The notes: generated by a model from the sequence alone, not told the origin. 64,000 nt of DNA from Chryseobacterium sp. KACC 21268 (GCA_028736075.1 CP117875.1:558001-622000), one strand, 5' to 3'. Shown: positions 27,198 through 35,772, counted from the stretch's first letter. Made by a program: numbers and translations.

Positions 27198-28061
27198 ATG
27201 CAATTAAGACAATCACAAAGAGAGAAAGCCAAAATCAAGATGGCTTTACAAGGTTCAGCAGGAAGTGGCAAGACGTATTCAAGTCTACTTCTTGCAAAGG
27301 GTCTAACCAATGGAGACCTTTCTAAGGTAGCTGTTATTGATACAGAGAATGGAAGTGCAGATTTATATGCTCACTTAGGTAACTACAATGTACTTCCAAT
27401 GATACCACCATTTACACCTGAAAACTATATCAAAGCCATCGATATATGTGGAAAGGCAGGGATGGAAGTCATCATCATTGATTCTATTTCCCAAGCTTGG
27501 GATGAACTTCTGGATTTTCATTCCAAACTAGCAGGTAATAGTTTCACTAATTGGGCAAAGGTTACCCCTAGACAGAAATCATTTGTAGAAAAGATTTTAC
27601 AGGTAAATGCTCACGTTATCACCACTATGAGAACCAAACAGGACTATGTTCTAAACCAAAAGGATGGTAAGTTCATTCCTGAGAAGGTAGGCTTAAAAGC
27701 TGTTCAAAGAGATGGATTGGACTATGAGTTTACCTTGGTCTTTGATGTAGATATCAAACACTTTGCAGTATCAAGCAAAGACAGAACAGGACTTTTTATG
27801 GGTAAACCAGAATTCATCATATCAGAGAATACTGGCAGGGAAATTCTGGAATGGTGTAATACAGGAAACCCTAGAATTGAAATTTCAGAGAAAGATGTAT
27901 GTGAGCATATCCAAATGTGTAATTCTGTTAGTGAATTATTAGCTCTCTATAAGCTATACCCCAACTATCAAGAAAATCTGAAAACAGACTTTGAAGAAAG
28001 GAAATCATTTCTAATGCAACTTACTAATCCCAAAAATTTTTCAACCAATGGAATTCACTGA
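27198..28061 (+). CDS. Sak4/RecA-like AAA ATPase
   Basis: A 287-residue ATPase with Walker A GSAGSGKTYSS near residue 18, a DTENGSADLYA segment near residue 49 and Walker B VIIIDSISQAWDE near residue 94, followed by a conserved sensor-like THVITTMR region (AHVITTMRTKQDYV). The short RecA-like core without extra domains resembles the phage Sak4 group, which assists annealing of single strands and homologous recombination. The C-terminal ~60 residues are specific. The DUF3871 gene begins 14 bases before this gene ends, pointing to a coupled pair. It probably acts in replication or recombination of the element. Confidence 0.78.
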   Translation: MQLRQSQREKAKIKMALQGSAGSGKTYSSLLLAKGLTNGDLSKVAVIDTENGSADLYAHLGNYNVLPMIPPFTPENYIKAIDICGKAGMEVIIIDSISQAWDELLDFHSKLAGNSFTNWAKVTPRQKSFVEKILQVNAHVITTMRTKQDYVLNQKDGKFIPEKVGLKAVQRDGLDYEFTLVFDVDIKHFAVSSKDRTGLFMGKPEFIISENTGREILEWCNTGNPRIEISEKDVCEHIQMCNSVSELLALYKLYPNYQENLKTDFEERKSFLMQLTNPKNFSTNGIH

Positions 28062-29250
28062 TAAAAATATGATTTTGGAAAATGTTCAAAATCGTAAAAG
28101 GGCATTATTTGGAAACATAATAGAAGGGGGAGCTTATTATAATGATGGAGCTTCTATGGATGATAAATCTGATAGTAATTTAAAAGCCATATCTTTTTTT
28201 AATAATCTCCCTTTTGAAGATGCTGAGGTTTTAGTTCCCAGTAAACTGAATAATTATAGTTCAGATATTGAGTTAGATTATCTCCAATCTCTGAATGTAA
28301 GTAATATAGTAACCTCAGCTAACCAAGGTTACCTTCATAAACCTTTTATTGAGGCTAACACTTTAGAGGTTAACCTCAGCCACCTTAGAACTGACTGCAT
28401 CATACCTGTATTCAGCAAAGACAATGAGAAGACTATTGCACACCAAGAGTTTATAGATGTTGTTCTTAATACTGCACACAAGCTATTTCCACAACATACT
28501 ATTACAGCTCCTGAAATTAGAGTAAGCCATCAAATTAAAGGCAGAACTCCAGATGCAATCTACAAGAATGCAAAAGACTTGTTAGACAACGAAAAGACTA
28601 TCTATTATGAAAGAATGGCTTTCATTGTGAAGATTCCCACTATCATTGGAAATGTTGGTGGAAATGAGCTAGCCTTGACCTTAGGTGGTGTTAGGAGTTA
28701 TAATCAGGAAAACCTTTATAATAAGAAGACTTTTGAGAAATTCAAATTCTTCATAGGTTTTCAGAACAAGATTTGTTGTAATCTATGTGTTACTTCTGAT
28801 GGTTTTGTAGAGGAAATGAGAGTTACTAGATATACAGAGTTACAACAGAAGGTCACTCAAATCATTCAAAATTACAATGCTGAACAGCATTTATCAGATA
28901 TGAAGTCCCTCACTAATAGTTACCTTACAGAACATCAGTTTGCACAGCTTATAGGTAAATCAAGATTATACCAACATCTTCCTAAGAAAGACAAGGTCAC
29001 AATACCCAATTTGAATTTTAATGACAGCCAACTTAATACTATTGCAAAGGACTATTATGAAGATGATAGCTTTTGTAGAATGGAAGATGGCAGAATTAAC
29101 CTTTGGAATGTTTACAACCTATTTACACAAGCTAACAAGAGTAGCTACATAGATACTTTCCTAGATAGGAATCTTAATGCTTTTGACTTTGCTAGAGGTA
29201 TTGAGAAAACTCTCAATGGTGATGAAAGTTATCATTGGTTTTTGAGTTAA
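28048..29250 (+). CDS. DUF3871 family protein
   Basis: A 400-residue protein matching what I remember of DUF3871, a Bacteroidota family typical of mobile elements. Features are the CIIPVFSKDNEKTIAHQEF stretch near residue 117, EIRVSHQIKGRTPDAI near residue 152, YYERMAFIVKIP near residue 190, and LTLGGVRSYNQENLYNKK near residue 210. The family has no established function; a role together with single-strand annealing or replication is plausible because it overlaps the Sak4-like ATPase gene by 14 bases. No membrane segment is present. A 28-base palindromic terminator follows. Confidence 0.8.
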   Translation: MEFTDKNMILENVQNRKRALFGNIIEGGAYYNDGASMDDKSDSNLKAISFFNNLPFEDAEVLVPSKLNNYSSDIELDYLQSLNVSNIVTSANQGYLHKPFIEANTLEVNLSHLRTDCIIPVFSKDNEKTIAHQEFIDVVLNTAHKLFPQHTITAPEIRVSHQIKGRTPDAIYKNAKDLLDNEKTIYYERMAFIVKIPTIIGNVGGNELALTLGGVRSYNQENLYNKKTFEKFKFFIGFQNKICCNLCVTSDGFVEEMRVTRYTELQQKVTQIIQNYNAEQHLSDMKSLTNSYLTEHQFAQLIGKSRLYQHLPKKDKVTIPNLNFNDSQLNTIAKDYYEDDSFCRMEDGRINLWNVYNLFTQANKSSYIDTFLDRNLNAFDFARGIEKTLNGDESYHWFLS

Positions 29251-29254
29251 GACT

Positions 29255-29288
29255 ATAATCCCCATCAATTGATGGGGATTATGTTTTT
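29255..29288. terminator. Bidirectional terminator between convergent element genes
   Basis: A perfect 28-base inverted repeat (29255-29282; half-site ATAATCCCCATCAA) followed by a T-rich run on the plus strand. It separates DUF3871 from the leftward defence operon. Confidence 0.88.
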
Positions 29289-31215
29289 ACAACCTAATCC
29301 ACTCCTCAGGAATCAATCTTAAACCATCTCTCCATATTTCAGTAACTGAATTTTCAAAATTCTCATTATTCTTTAAATATGCGTGGTCAGTAATTATAAC
29401 TTGTAAATTAGGACTTAAATTAGACACTACATTAAACATAAAATCAAACATTTTGGTAACAGCAATTTCATCAGAACTAATTTCAACTATATCTTCTGTC
29501 CTTTCAGGAGGATAATACACTTGTGTGGGCTGGTCAATGATAATAAATCGTGGAACAGGTCTGTCATTCTGAATAAAGTGTTGATGTAAAGCAAAAACAA
29601 TCAAAAGATGATATGCCACCCAATTCGCACCACTCCCAATCTGAGGTAGTGCGATGGGCTTAAAATCTGTATCTATATACATTGTCAGCTTATTGATATC
29701 AAACCTTATTGGATTGTTTTCATATTCAACATCAAGATCATTAACCCATTTACTCATTTGTAGATTTATCTTATTTAATATTGATAATAACTTCTCCTTT
29801 TCATTATCACTATCAACAGATTCCTCAAGCTCCAAAATTCTATTTTTAAGATTATCAATTTTAGAATCGATGTCTTCAATCTCTGGATCTGAATTTATAC
29901 TTTCTAAAAATAAACTTACTCTTCCAATTATTTTTCCTCTTCTTAAATTTAGGTCTCTTATAGTTCTAGCTTTTTCATTTTCTGAATATAGTGCAGCAAT
30001 ACTTCTTTCTACAGTTTTTAGTTCTGTCTCAATGGAGTGATAATTAGATTCAACACCTTCAATATAAGATTGAATTCTTGGACTCTCAACTATAGTAAAC
30101 TTTAAATCTTCTTTTATATTTTCAAGAGATTTATTAATATTCTGGATAGTGGGTATTGGAGTTTCTAATCTACTTTCACACAATGGACATTTACAGGCAT
30201 CAATCTCTAAATCATCGTTATAAAGATTAATTGATTCCAATCTTATTTCCTGCTGTTTAGCTTCTGTAGTATAACCAAAGGAACTTCTTAAATAATCTGT
30301 AGCTGCTTTTCTATTATCTGATATCTTACCTAATTCAATCTTTAATTCACTTCTCTTATCTATTAACTCTTTTATAGCTGAATTTTCTGCTTTAACTTCT
30401 AAAGGTTGATATTCCCAACTAGCTACTCTCTCTAGATGAGTGTAAGCTTCTCCTCTAGTTTTAGGATTAATACTTCTTTCGAGAATACCTATTTCCTTAG
30501 CTTCTTCTATAAGTGAATAGGCTTGACTAACTCCTTCAGACCTAATTTTATCATTCTCTCTTTTTTCCCTGTTTATTCTGTTTAAAAGTTTTTTTAATTG
30601 AGTTATCTCACTTTCTACCAACAGAGAATCCTCATTAACTGCTCCCAAAAAATATGGAAGTGTATCTTTTATTGATTGGGGAACAAATTCCTTATTCTGA
30701 TTGTAAAATAGTTGATGGGGGTCAGCTACTAAATATTGAGGTTGATAGCAATAAAATCTTGAATGCTTAAAATTAGCTTTTAAAGGCTCTCTTGTAAGTG
30801 AATCTGGAATGTGTAAATTTTCAGAAATTCCTATTTTTCTAGTTAAAAATTCTTTGAGAGTATCTACATTCATATTAGAATTGATTGCTGAAAGTTCAGG
30901 TAATTCTTCTATACTTCTCATTAAGCATACTGTGGTTGAAGCAGAAATTCCTTTAATATTAGGGTTTTCACGAGCAATAAAAACCATTTCTCCATCATTA
31001 AAAGTTATACAGACAGAAAAATAAGAAACTGTGTCCCTTATAATTCCTTCTGGTATATCACAATTACTTGAGGCCAAACAATAATTTACAATTTCAATTA
31101 AAGCTGACTTTCCTGACTTCGATTCTCCTGTAATAATATTAACTTTGCCTAATTCAAAGTTTACAATTCTCTTATCTCCTAGGTGATTGTAAAGTACAAT
31201 TTTACTTATTTGCAT
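29287..31215 (-). CDS. DUF3732 SMC/Rad50-like ATPase of an ABC-3C/Lamassu-like defence system
   Basis: A 642-residue SMC-type ABC ATPase. Walker A is GESKSGKSALIEIVNYCL near residue 30, and the C-terminal Walker B region reads RFIIIDQPTQVYYPPE near residue 548, with a TDHAYL H-loop near 606. Between them are two long coiled coils (about 190-335 and 355-460) around a zinc-hook-like CKCPLC at residues 341-346. This N-coil-hook-coil-C layout with a DQPTQVYYP segment is typical of the DUF3732 ABC ATPases of ABC-three-component systems. The ATPase should sense abnormal DNA and release the effector. It is the last gene of a tight three-gene operon, three bases after the middle component. Confidence 0.85.
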   Translation of the reverse strand: MQISKIVLYNHLGDKRIVNFELGKVNIITGESKSGKSALIEIVNYCLASSNCDIPEGIIRDTVSYFSVCITFNDGEMVFIARENPNIKGISASTTVCLMRSIEELPELSAINSNMNVDTLKEFLTRKIGISENLHIPDSLTREPLKANFKHSRFYCYQPQYLVADPHQLFYNQNKEFVPQSIKDTLPYFLGAVNEDSLLVESEITQLKKLLNRINREKRENDKIRSEGVSQAYSLIEEAKEIGILERSINPKTRGEAYTHLERVASWEYQPLEVKAENSAIKELIDKRSELKIELGKISDNRKAATDYLRSSFGYTTEAKQQEIRLESINLYNDDLEIDACKCPLCESRLETPIPTIQNINKSLENIKEDLKFTIVESPRIQSYIEGVESNYHSIETELKTVERSIAALYSENEKARTIRDLNLRRGKIIGRVSLFLESINSDPEIEDIDSKIDNLKNRILELEESVDSDNEKEKLLSILNKINLQMSKWVNDLDVEYENNPIRFDINKLTMYIDTDFKPIALPQIGSGANWVAYHLLIVFALHQHFIQNDRPVPRFIIIDQPTQVYYPPERTEDIVEISSDEIAVTKMFDFMFNVVSNLSPNLQVIITDHAYLKNNENFENSVTEIWRDGLRLIPEEWIRL

Positions 31216-31218
31216 ATT

Positions 31219-31713
31219 TTAAGGGGTAATTCTAAAAAAGGAATATATTGATTTTACGTCACTACTTGCAGATAACCATTTACCAAGCATCTGTGCTTTT
31301 TGAAGAATATGATTGAGTTCTAAATGGTCTACATTATCTATCTTAATAACTCTTTCTTGACTTGTAACTATTCCTCCATTTTCATCAAGGACTATTTTTT
31401 TGTATAACAGTAAGAATAATAAAGCTTCTTTTGTATACTTTACCATTCCTTTTGTCCTCTTAGAAAAATCATAGAATAAGTCATCGTTATCCTCTACCCA
31501 AACAAAGAAATAAGTTCTGACACTTCTAGGCATTCGTACTCTAGTCTCCTGATGTAGTAGTATTGGCAGTATCAAGAAAGCAAATTCATATGGAAATACT
31601 GTGTTTGTATGTTTGTTATATTCTTTTGCAACAACTCTGATAACTTCTCCACAAAAAGCAGGATTAAAAAGGTTAGCTACAATTGTATTTCTATCATCCC
31701 AAGTTAAGTTCAT
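31219..31713 (-). CDS. Middle component of the ABC-3C/Lamassu-like system
   Basis: A 164-residue protein between effector and ATPase genes. It begins MNLTWDDRNTIVANLFNPAF and contains FPYEFAFLILPILLHQETRVRMPRSVRTYFFVW (quoted for orientation: ILPILLHQ, then RTYFFVW), and ends LGKWLSASSDVKSIYSFFRITP. The short size, the ILP-LLH-x-x-TR segment and position match middle components of ABC-3C systems (LmuC-like in Lamassu). They are thought to bridge ATPase and effector. The start ATG overlaps the effector stop in an ATGA, and three bases separate it from the ATPase gene, so stoichiometric translation is likely. Confidence 0.72.
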   Translation of the reverse strand: MNLTWDDRNTIVANLFNPAFCGEVIRVVAKEYNKHTNTVFPYEFAFLILPILLHQETRVRMPRSVRTYFFVWVEDNDDLFYDFSKRTKGMVKYTKEALLFLLLYKKIVLDENGGIVTSQERVIKIDNVDHLELNHILQKAQMLGKWLSASSDVKSIYSFFRITP

Positions 31714-32903
31714 AATTTATCTTTATAATTTGGATGCCAACCTATTTTCTTTGAATCAGCTAAAATTTGATAACTCCCTCTGGTTAAAAAATCCTCTTTA
31801 AACTTCTCTCTAATCTTAATCTGTGGGCAAGAAACTGCAAACTGATTAATATAAAATTGCTTTCCTAAAAGGTGTATTTCTTCTATACTTTTTGAGTCTG
31901 CTTCATCACACATTATATCAAAAATGTTTTGCCAGTAATCCCTTAACCTCTTATCAAAGTCTTCTTCTTCTTCAGGATTAAGCAATTGTAGTCTTAACCA
32001 TTTAGACCTTTGTTCAAAAGCTCTTCTAAAATCACTTATCGCCCTCTTTACAGTCTTTGAATTACTGTTGATTTGTATAAGTTCGAGTTGTTTAATAAAA
32101 GCTTTATTTTTTAAAGTATTGACATCTTCATCTGAAATTTCAAGCTGTTCTGGAAAGTGATTAGGTAGATTATCAGCTTGAAAAGAGTCTCTGATATTAG
32201 CTATCTTCATTTGCAATTCACCAGATTCAATTCCATCAATTTTTTCAGTTAAGTTTTCTATAGCTTTCTTAAACCACCATCCTTCTAAAATTTCTAAAAA
32301 GGCATCTAAGTGACCTGGGTAAGTTGAAAGAATAAGTTCTCTTTTAATCTTGTTATCAATATCAGTGATATCAACTGAATTATCAGTGATTTTTATACTC
32401 TTTACAAGTTTTTGTTTCTGATGTAAAGATAGAGCTTGATAGGCTAAGTATGCACTTGAATTCGTTTGATTATTAGAGTCAATAGAAATTTGATCTAACC
32501 CACTAATTAAATCGTCAAGGTCAGATTCTCTGTTAATATTAGTTTTAAGTTTAAAAAGCAAACTGCTGTCTGGAACAGCCTCAGTAGTAATTAGATTTAG
32601 AATAGTGCTATCAATATCTATTAAGCCATTTGTAATATGCTCAGACCAAATTCTAATTGTTTTCCAAAAATCTGGGCTTGAATTTGTAAGATTACCTTTA
32701 TTCTTGATGTGAAGTTTAGTTTGAAAAAGTTGTAAGGTGTTGATATCCTCAATTTCAACATCATCAAGATTCTCAATTCTAACTTTTGGGTTATTAAGTT
32801 CTTTTGTAGACGTCAGCAATGCTAACAAAGCATATTTTATCTGATAAAAATAACCTAATGATGGTTCTTTAGCTGAAAAATCTGTAATGGGACTACTGGG
32901 CAT
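31710..32903 (-). CDS. Effector of the ABC-3C/Lamassu-like system, Cap4/DUF4297-like nuclease plus C-terminal domain
   Basis: This 397-residue protein is the first gene of the operon. Residues 15-90 fit the Cap4/DUF4297 restriction-like nuclease pattern: GYFYQIKYALLALL, then RIENLDDVEIED with glutamate 44 and aspartates 47-48, then LFQTKLHIK with the Q-x-K pair at 61-63, then FWKTIRIWSEHI. The end (about 374-397) reads GSYQILADSKKIGWHPNY, typical of the ABC-3C C-terminal domain that docks on the ATPase. The middle is helical and unassigned. The likely effect is DNA degradation or abortive infection once the SMC-like ATPase is triggered. Nuclease activity is inferred from motifs, not shown. 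Confidence 0.75.
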   Translation of the reverse strand: MPSSPITDFSAKEPSLGYFYQIKYALLALLTSTKELNNPKVRIENLDDVEIEDINTLQLFQTKLHIKNKGNLTNSSPDFWKTIRIWSEHITNGLIDIDSTILNLITTEAVPDSSLLFKLKTNINRESDLDDLISGLDQISIDSNNQTNSSAYLAYQALSLHQKQKLVKSIKITDNSVDITDIDNKIKRELILSTYPGHLDAFLEILEGWWFKKAIENLTEKIDGIESGELQMKIANIRDSFQADNLPNHFPEQLEISDEDVNTLKNKAFIKQLELIQINSNSKTVKRAISDFRRAFEQRSKWLRLQLLNPEEEEDFDKRLRDYWQNIFDIMCDEADSKSIEEIHLLGKQFYINQFAVSCPQIKIREKFKEDFLTRGSYQILADSKKIGWHPNYKDKL

Positions 32904-32937
32904 TAGTTTTTGTAAGTGTTTGATAATGGTTGTGTAA

Positions 32938-32945
32938 CAAATATA
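32938..32945 (-). promoter_or_regulatory. -7 box of the defence operon
   Basis: TATATTTG on the minus strand, 35 bases before the effector start, matches TANNTTTG. I see no TTG at a normal distance upstream, so the promoter may need an activator or be weak. Confidence 0.4.
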
Positions 32946-33426
32946 ATATTTTTTTACCTACTAGATTTGTTTGTTATCTATTTTTCAAAAAAAATTTTAT
33001 AATTTTAAGAATAATGTAATTTTACTTGATTGATTATTGGTGCATAAATATCCTGTTATGTCTCCCCACCAATCTTTAATAAGGGAAAATCCCCCCCCAC
33101 TTTTGTCTCACCAAGAAATATTCTTGCAGGTCTATAACTAGTTGTACGATTCTAAGCAATTCTAGTCTGAACTTTTCATCTTAAATAGCACTATGTGAAC
33201 TTTAAGATGTGCTTTCAATGAACCTTCCCATACTGATTTCTACTTTCTAATGTAACCTTGTCAGTTATGGTTATAATCAAGGTAACCTTTGTACTTTTTT
33301 CTATTATCAATAATACACCTCCTGAATAACCCCCACCTATACTGAGAATATGACCTTATTATGTGACCTTCTGGTTATAGTTCTTATTCTACAGTAACTA
33401 ATTATTAACTCAAATCCAATTACAAA
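32946..33426. other. Long non-coding region of the element with repeated GTAACCTT-like words
   Basis: About 480 bases between the defence operon and the next gene hold no ORF I would support. It has a run of eight C (33091-33098), a hairpin CATCTTAAA / TTTAAGATG (33177-33209), GTAACCTT at 33252 and 33282 and TGACCTT at 33351 and 33364. The repeats could be regulator, replication or recombination sites, and the region may encode a leader RNA for the 113-residue gene. Confidence 0.45.
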
Positions 33427-33768
33427 ATGGTAACAATTACAAACTACACCAAAAGAAAAAGAGAAGATGGAACTACCTTCTGTGTTCTAGAGATTAACAG
33501 TGGAATAGAACTTCTACAAAGTAAGACCACAGGTCAGTACTATGCTACAGCAAAAAGATGCTATATCCCAGCTACTTTTGATGAAGCAACTTGTAGAAGC
33601 CTGAGAGGTACTATGATGAAAGGTAGTATCAACAAAGTTGAATGTGACCCTTATCACTACACCATCAAAGAAACAGGAGAGCTTATTACTTTAAACTATA
33701 GGTATGAATATTCTCCAGAAGAGGAAATGGCTGTTCCAGTAAGTGAAAAGGAATCTATATTTCAATAA
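33427..33768 (+). CDS. Small element protein of unknown function
   Basis: A 113-residue protein without signal peptide or membrane helix. It starts MVTITNYTKRKREDGTTFCV and contains a strand-rich centre (ELLQSKTTGQYYATAKRCYI) and a second half with IKETGELITLNYRYEYSPEE. Compact mixed beta character with lysine and arginine residues would suit an OB-like or nucleic-acid binding fold, but I have no family match. It sits alone after a long regulatory region and before a strong terminator-like hairpin, so it appears to be an independently controlled, possibly highly expressed gene. Confidence 0.65.
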   Translation: MVTITNYTKRKREDGTTFCVLEINSGIELLQSKTTGQYYATAKRCYIPATFDEATCRSLRGTMMKGSINKVECDPYHYTIKETGELITLNYRYEYSPEEEMAVPVSEKESIFQ

Positions 33769-33824
33769 GAATTAAGTATTACTTGTTGTAGAAAGTATAT
33801 ACATACAGAAAGTGATACTTTACG

Positions 33825-33879
33825 AGGACAAAATTTACCTCCATTCTGTAAAGAATAGGAGTAGATTTTGTCCTTTTTT
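33825..33879 (+). terminator. Long terminator hairpin after the 113-residue gene
   Basis: The arms 33825-33842 and 33858-33873 pair over 16 bases with one bulge and one wobble (AGGACAAAATTTACCTCC against GGAGTAGATTTTGTCCT), followed by six T. The rest of 33769-34088 is gene-free; I see only an unpaired AT-rich sequence with a GGTAACTTT at 33914. Confidence 0.75.
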
Positions 33880-34088
33880 ATACATTGGACATACTCACAT
33901 CTATTCACGAGGGTAACTTTAATCCAGTTACGATTAAAAGTATAGTGAGTAAGATTATATTAAATAGCTAATAGTTGAACCAATATGACTACATCTAAGA
34001 TTAGATAATACAATTCTGGAGGGTCACCTCTATGAACTGCTTATACTATCTTATTGTTATTACAAACAATTACGAAATAGTTGCAAGG

Positions 34089-34331
34089 TCAATCAATCAC
34101 ATCTGTGATAGAGGATAATTTTACTTCAAGACCAAGAGAGATTTTGTACAGAGTGTAAGTGGTAGGACTTGTCTTTCCAGACTCAATCCTATTCATATTG
34201 GATTTCTCAAAATTACATAGGGCAGAAAGTTCAGCCTGAGAAAGATTCCTGTCTTCTCTTAACTGTCTTATTCTCTTCCCTAAGGCTTTTTGAAAGTCTG
34301 ACTTTTCCACTAATAACACTATTGAACTCAA
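34089..34331 (-). CDS. XRE-family helix-turn-helix repressor
   Basis: An 80-residue protein with the XRE/Cro-type motif FQKALGKRIRQLREDRNLSQAELSALCNFEKSNMNRIESGKTSP (cited here by its core RQLREDRNLSQAELSA and NMNRIESGKTSP), one DNA-binding domain and little else. It is probably the element's repressor. No ATG opens the frame: the first possible start is TTG at 34331, with GTG at 34319 and 34310 as alternatives; an ATG at 34342 reads in another frame. A palindrome at 34358-34375 lies just upstream, in the divergent promoter. Confidence 0.75.
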   Translation of the reverse strand: MSSIVLLVEKSDFQKALGKRIRQLREDRNLSQAELSALCNFEKSNMNRIESGKTSPTTYTLYKISLGLEVKLSSITDVID

Positions 34332-34357
34332 AAGTGGTCATTAATGATAATTGTATG

Positions 34358-34375
34358 GTTATCAATTTTGATAAC
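34358..34375. promoter_or_regulatory. Palindromic operator candidate for the XRE repressor
   Basis: GTTATCAA-TT-TTGATAAC is a perfect inverted repeat, 26 bases before the XRE reading frame and 36 bases before the divergent gene. Confidence 0.55.
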
Positions 34376-34380
34376 TTTTA

Positions 34381-34388
34381 TATATTTG
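34381..34388 (+). promoter_or_regulatory. -7 box before the small-gene cluster
   Basis: TATATTTG, 24 bases before the start at 34412 and six bases from the palindrome. The only upstream TTG (34351) is 27 bases away, longer than usual. Binding at the palindrome would block this promoter. Confidence 0.5.
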
Positions 34389-34411
34389 TTAAAACTTAAA
34401 AACCTAAATAA

Positions 34412-34864
34412 ATGAGAAAATTCTACTTAATCCTCCTTATATTATGTTTCTTAAAAGGGCACTCGCAGTCATCAGAAGAGATGTACAACAAGTTTGTTGG
34501 TTCTGGTGGTATTGTATGTTTCTATGTTAAGAAAGATGGTTCACAAATCCAAAATGAAGTGAATATGTTTATTTTTATGGAAGATAAACAAGAGGTCGTA
34601 AAAATCCTAGACAATAGTTTTGCGCAATACAAGGCGAAACTAGACAGAACCTATATTGAACAAGGCCTAATTATAAAAGAATATACCCCTACTCAATTCC
34701 TCAACAACCCATCTAAAAGAATATATAGGTTTTGTTATGAAGAAGATAGTAAAGAACCAATTGTTGTCTTAGAAATAGTTTATACAACTAAAGATGACTA
34801 TGTTATAACTAAATATTTTACTTCAGAATGGGCAAAATTAAGTAATTACAAAACACAAAATTAA
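34412..34864 (+). CDS. Secreted element protein, unknown
   Basis: A 150-residue protein with a signal peptide (MRKFYLILLILCFLKGHSQ) and a mature part of mixed strands, for example IVCFYVKKDGSQIQ and RIYRFCYEEDSKEP. No domain recognised. It starts a run of four small genes on the plus strand under the XRE/palindrome-controlled promoter. The next gene begins four bases later. Confidence 0.62.
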   Translation: MRKFYLILLILCFLKGHSQSSEEMYNKFVGSGGIVCFYVKKDGSQIQNEVNMFIFMEDKQEVVKILDNSFAQYKAKLDRTYIEQGLIIKEYTPTQFLNNPSKRIYRFCYEEDSKEPIVVLEIVYTTKDDYVITKYFTSEWAKLSNYKTQN

Positions 34865-34867
34865 GCT

Positions 34868-35320
34868 ATGTATATTTCTATTATTCTTTTACTAGTATTA
34901 CTCTCAATGGTTATCTTTTTTCTATTAAAACTTAAGAAAGCAAGAAACAGTAAGATGCTAACTACACCATTTTCAAGAGATGAGGTAACTATGAATACTG
35001 CTATTAGATTGAAAACATTTACAAGACAATATAATAGTCTTTTAAGTACACCCATTACAAAAGAAGAATGGTTAAGTTCTTTTGCAATAACAATTTATGA
35101 ATTAGGACTAGCAAAACTTAATAATCAAAAATTAGGAAAACTATACCTATCAGATTTATCCTATTCCTTTAACGAAAAGGATCTGTTAAAAAGGGACATT
35201 CAAACCCAAATAGAAGGACATTATTTTGATAACTATGATGAAGGTGCCTTTAAAGAATACGTTGAAAAACAATCTAAAAGCATTTCAGATAGAATTTTAA
35301 GTCGAGAAAAACATCCATAA
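34868..35320 (+). CDS. Membrane-anchored element protein, unknown
   Basis: A 150-residue protein with one N-terminal helix (MYISIILLLVLLSMVIFFLL) and a charged, helical soluble part with RLKTFTRQYNSLLSTPITKE and many lysines. It is separated by three bases from the secreted protein upstream, so cotranslation is likely. No family known to me; a membrane partner of the upstream secreted protein is a reasonable guess. Confidence 0.6.
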   Translation: MYISIILLLVLLSMVIFFLLKLKKARNSKMLTTPFSRDEVTMNTAIRLKTFTRQYNSLLSTPITKEEWLSSFAITIYELGLAKLNNQKLGKLYLSDLSYSFNEKDLLKRDIQTQIEGHYFDNYDEGAFKEYVEKQSKSISDRILSREKHP

Positions 35321-35335
35321 TTGTACTGAAAGAAT

Positions 35336-35728
35336 ATGTCTTTAATAGTATTCCAATATTATACTATCCAAAGTCAAGGTAACCTTGAAAGTGATATTAC
35401 TGATGGTAGCATAAGGTTTAGTGCTAGGTCAAGCTTCTTTTTGAGTAATTGTATCATAGTGTGGGAAACCAACAGAGGTCAACTTTTCATCTGTGAGATA
35501 TACAGCAAGTGTAATGGGACTTATGAGAAGACTTTCATAGACCAAATACTCGAAGACGATAACAAGACCTTCTTAGATTGGTTTGATTGTGATGTTATCA
35601 TCCCATCTTACCTTATTCCAAATTTCCCAAAACAACAAGAAACCCATCTCTTAATAAAGATTAAAGATGGATTTTTACAAACTTCAAAATACTTAACAGT
35701 AAATGAAGGTAATGATGAACCATTCTAA
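35336..35728 (+). CDS. Small element protein, unknown
   Basis: A 130-residue soluble protein beginning MSLIVFQYYTIQSQGN with strand-rich sequence (FFLSNCIIVWETNRGQLFIC) and an acidic C-terminus (NEGNDEPF). Third in the cluster, 15 bases after the previous stop. The mixture of hydrophobic strands and few charges suggests a compact globular protein; no function is recognised. A terminator follows directly. Confidence 0.6.
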   Translation: MSLIVFQYYTIQSQGNLESDITDGSIRFSARSSFFLSNCIIVWETNRGQLFICEIYSKCNGTYEKTFIDQILEDDNKTFLDWFDCDVIIPSYLIPNFPKQQETHLLIKIKDGFLQTSKYLTVNEGNDEPF

Positions 35729-35732
35729 ATGC

Positions 35733-35757
35733 AACCACCTTACAGGTGGTTTTTTTT
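35733..35757 (+). terminator. Terminator within the small-gene cluster
   Basis: AACCACCT / AGGTGGTT stem with a three-base loop followed by seven T, five bases after the preceding stop codon. Confidence 0.85.
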
Positions 35758-35772
35758 AACAACTAAAATCTA

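Noticed and set aside
29255-29282. 28-base palindrome as transposon end or attachment site
   Set aside because: It is in the gap of convergent genes, followed by T-runs, and has no second copy; a bidirectional terminator explains it.
33091-33098. C8 run as a phase-variation tract
   Set aside because: It lies in non-coding sequence far from a start codon or promoter signal, so no switch can be argued.
27135-33426. CRISPR array in the element
   Set aside because: No regularly spaced identical repeats of 24-37 bases are seen; short GTAACC words are not CRISPR repeats.
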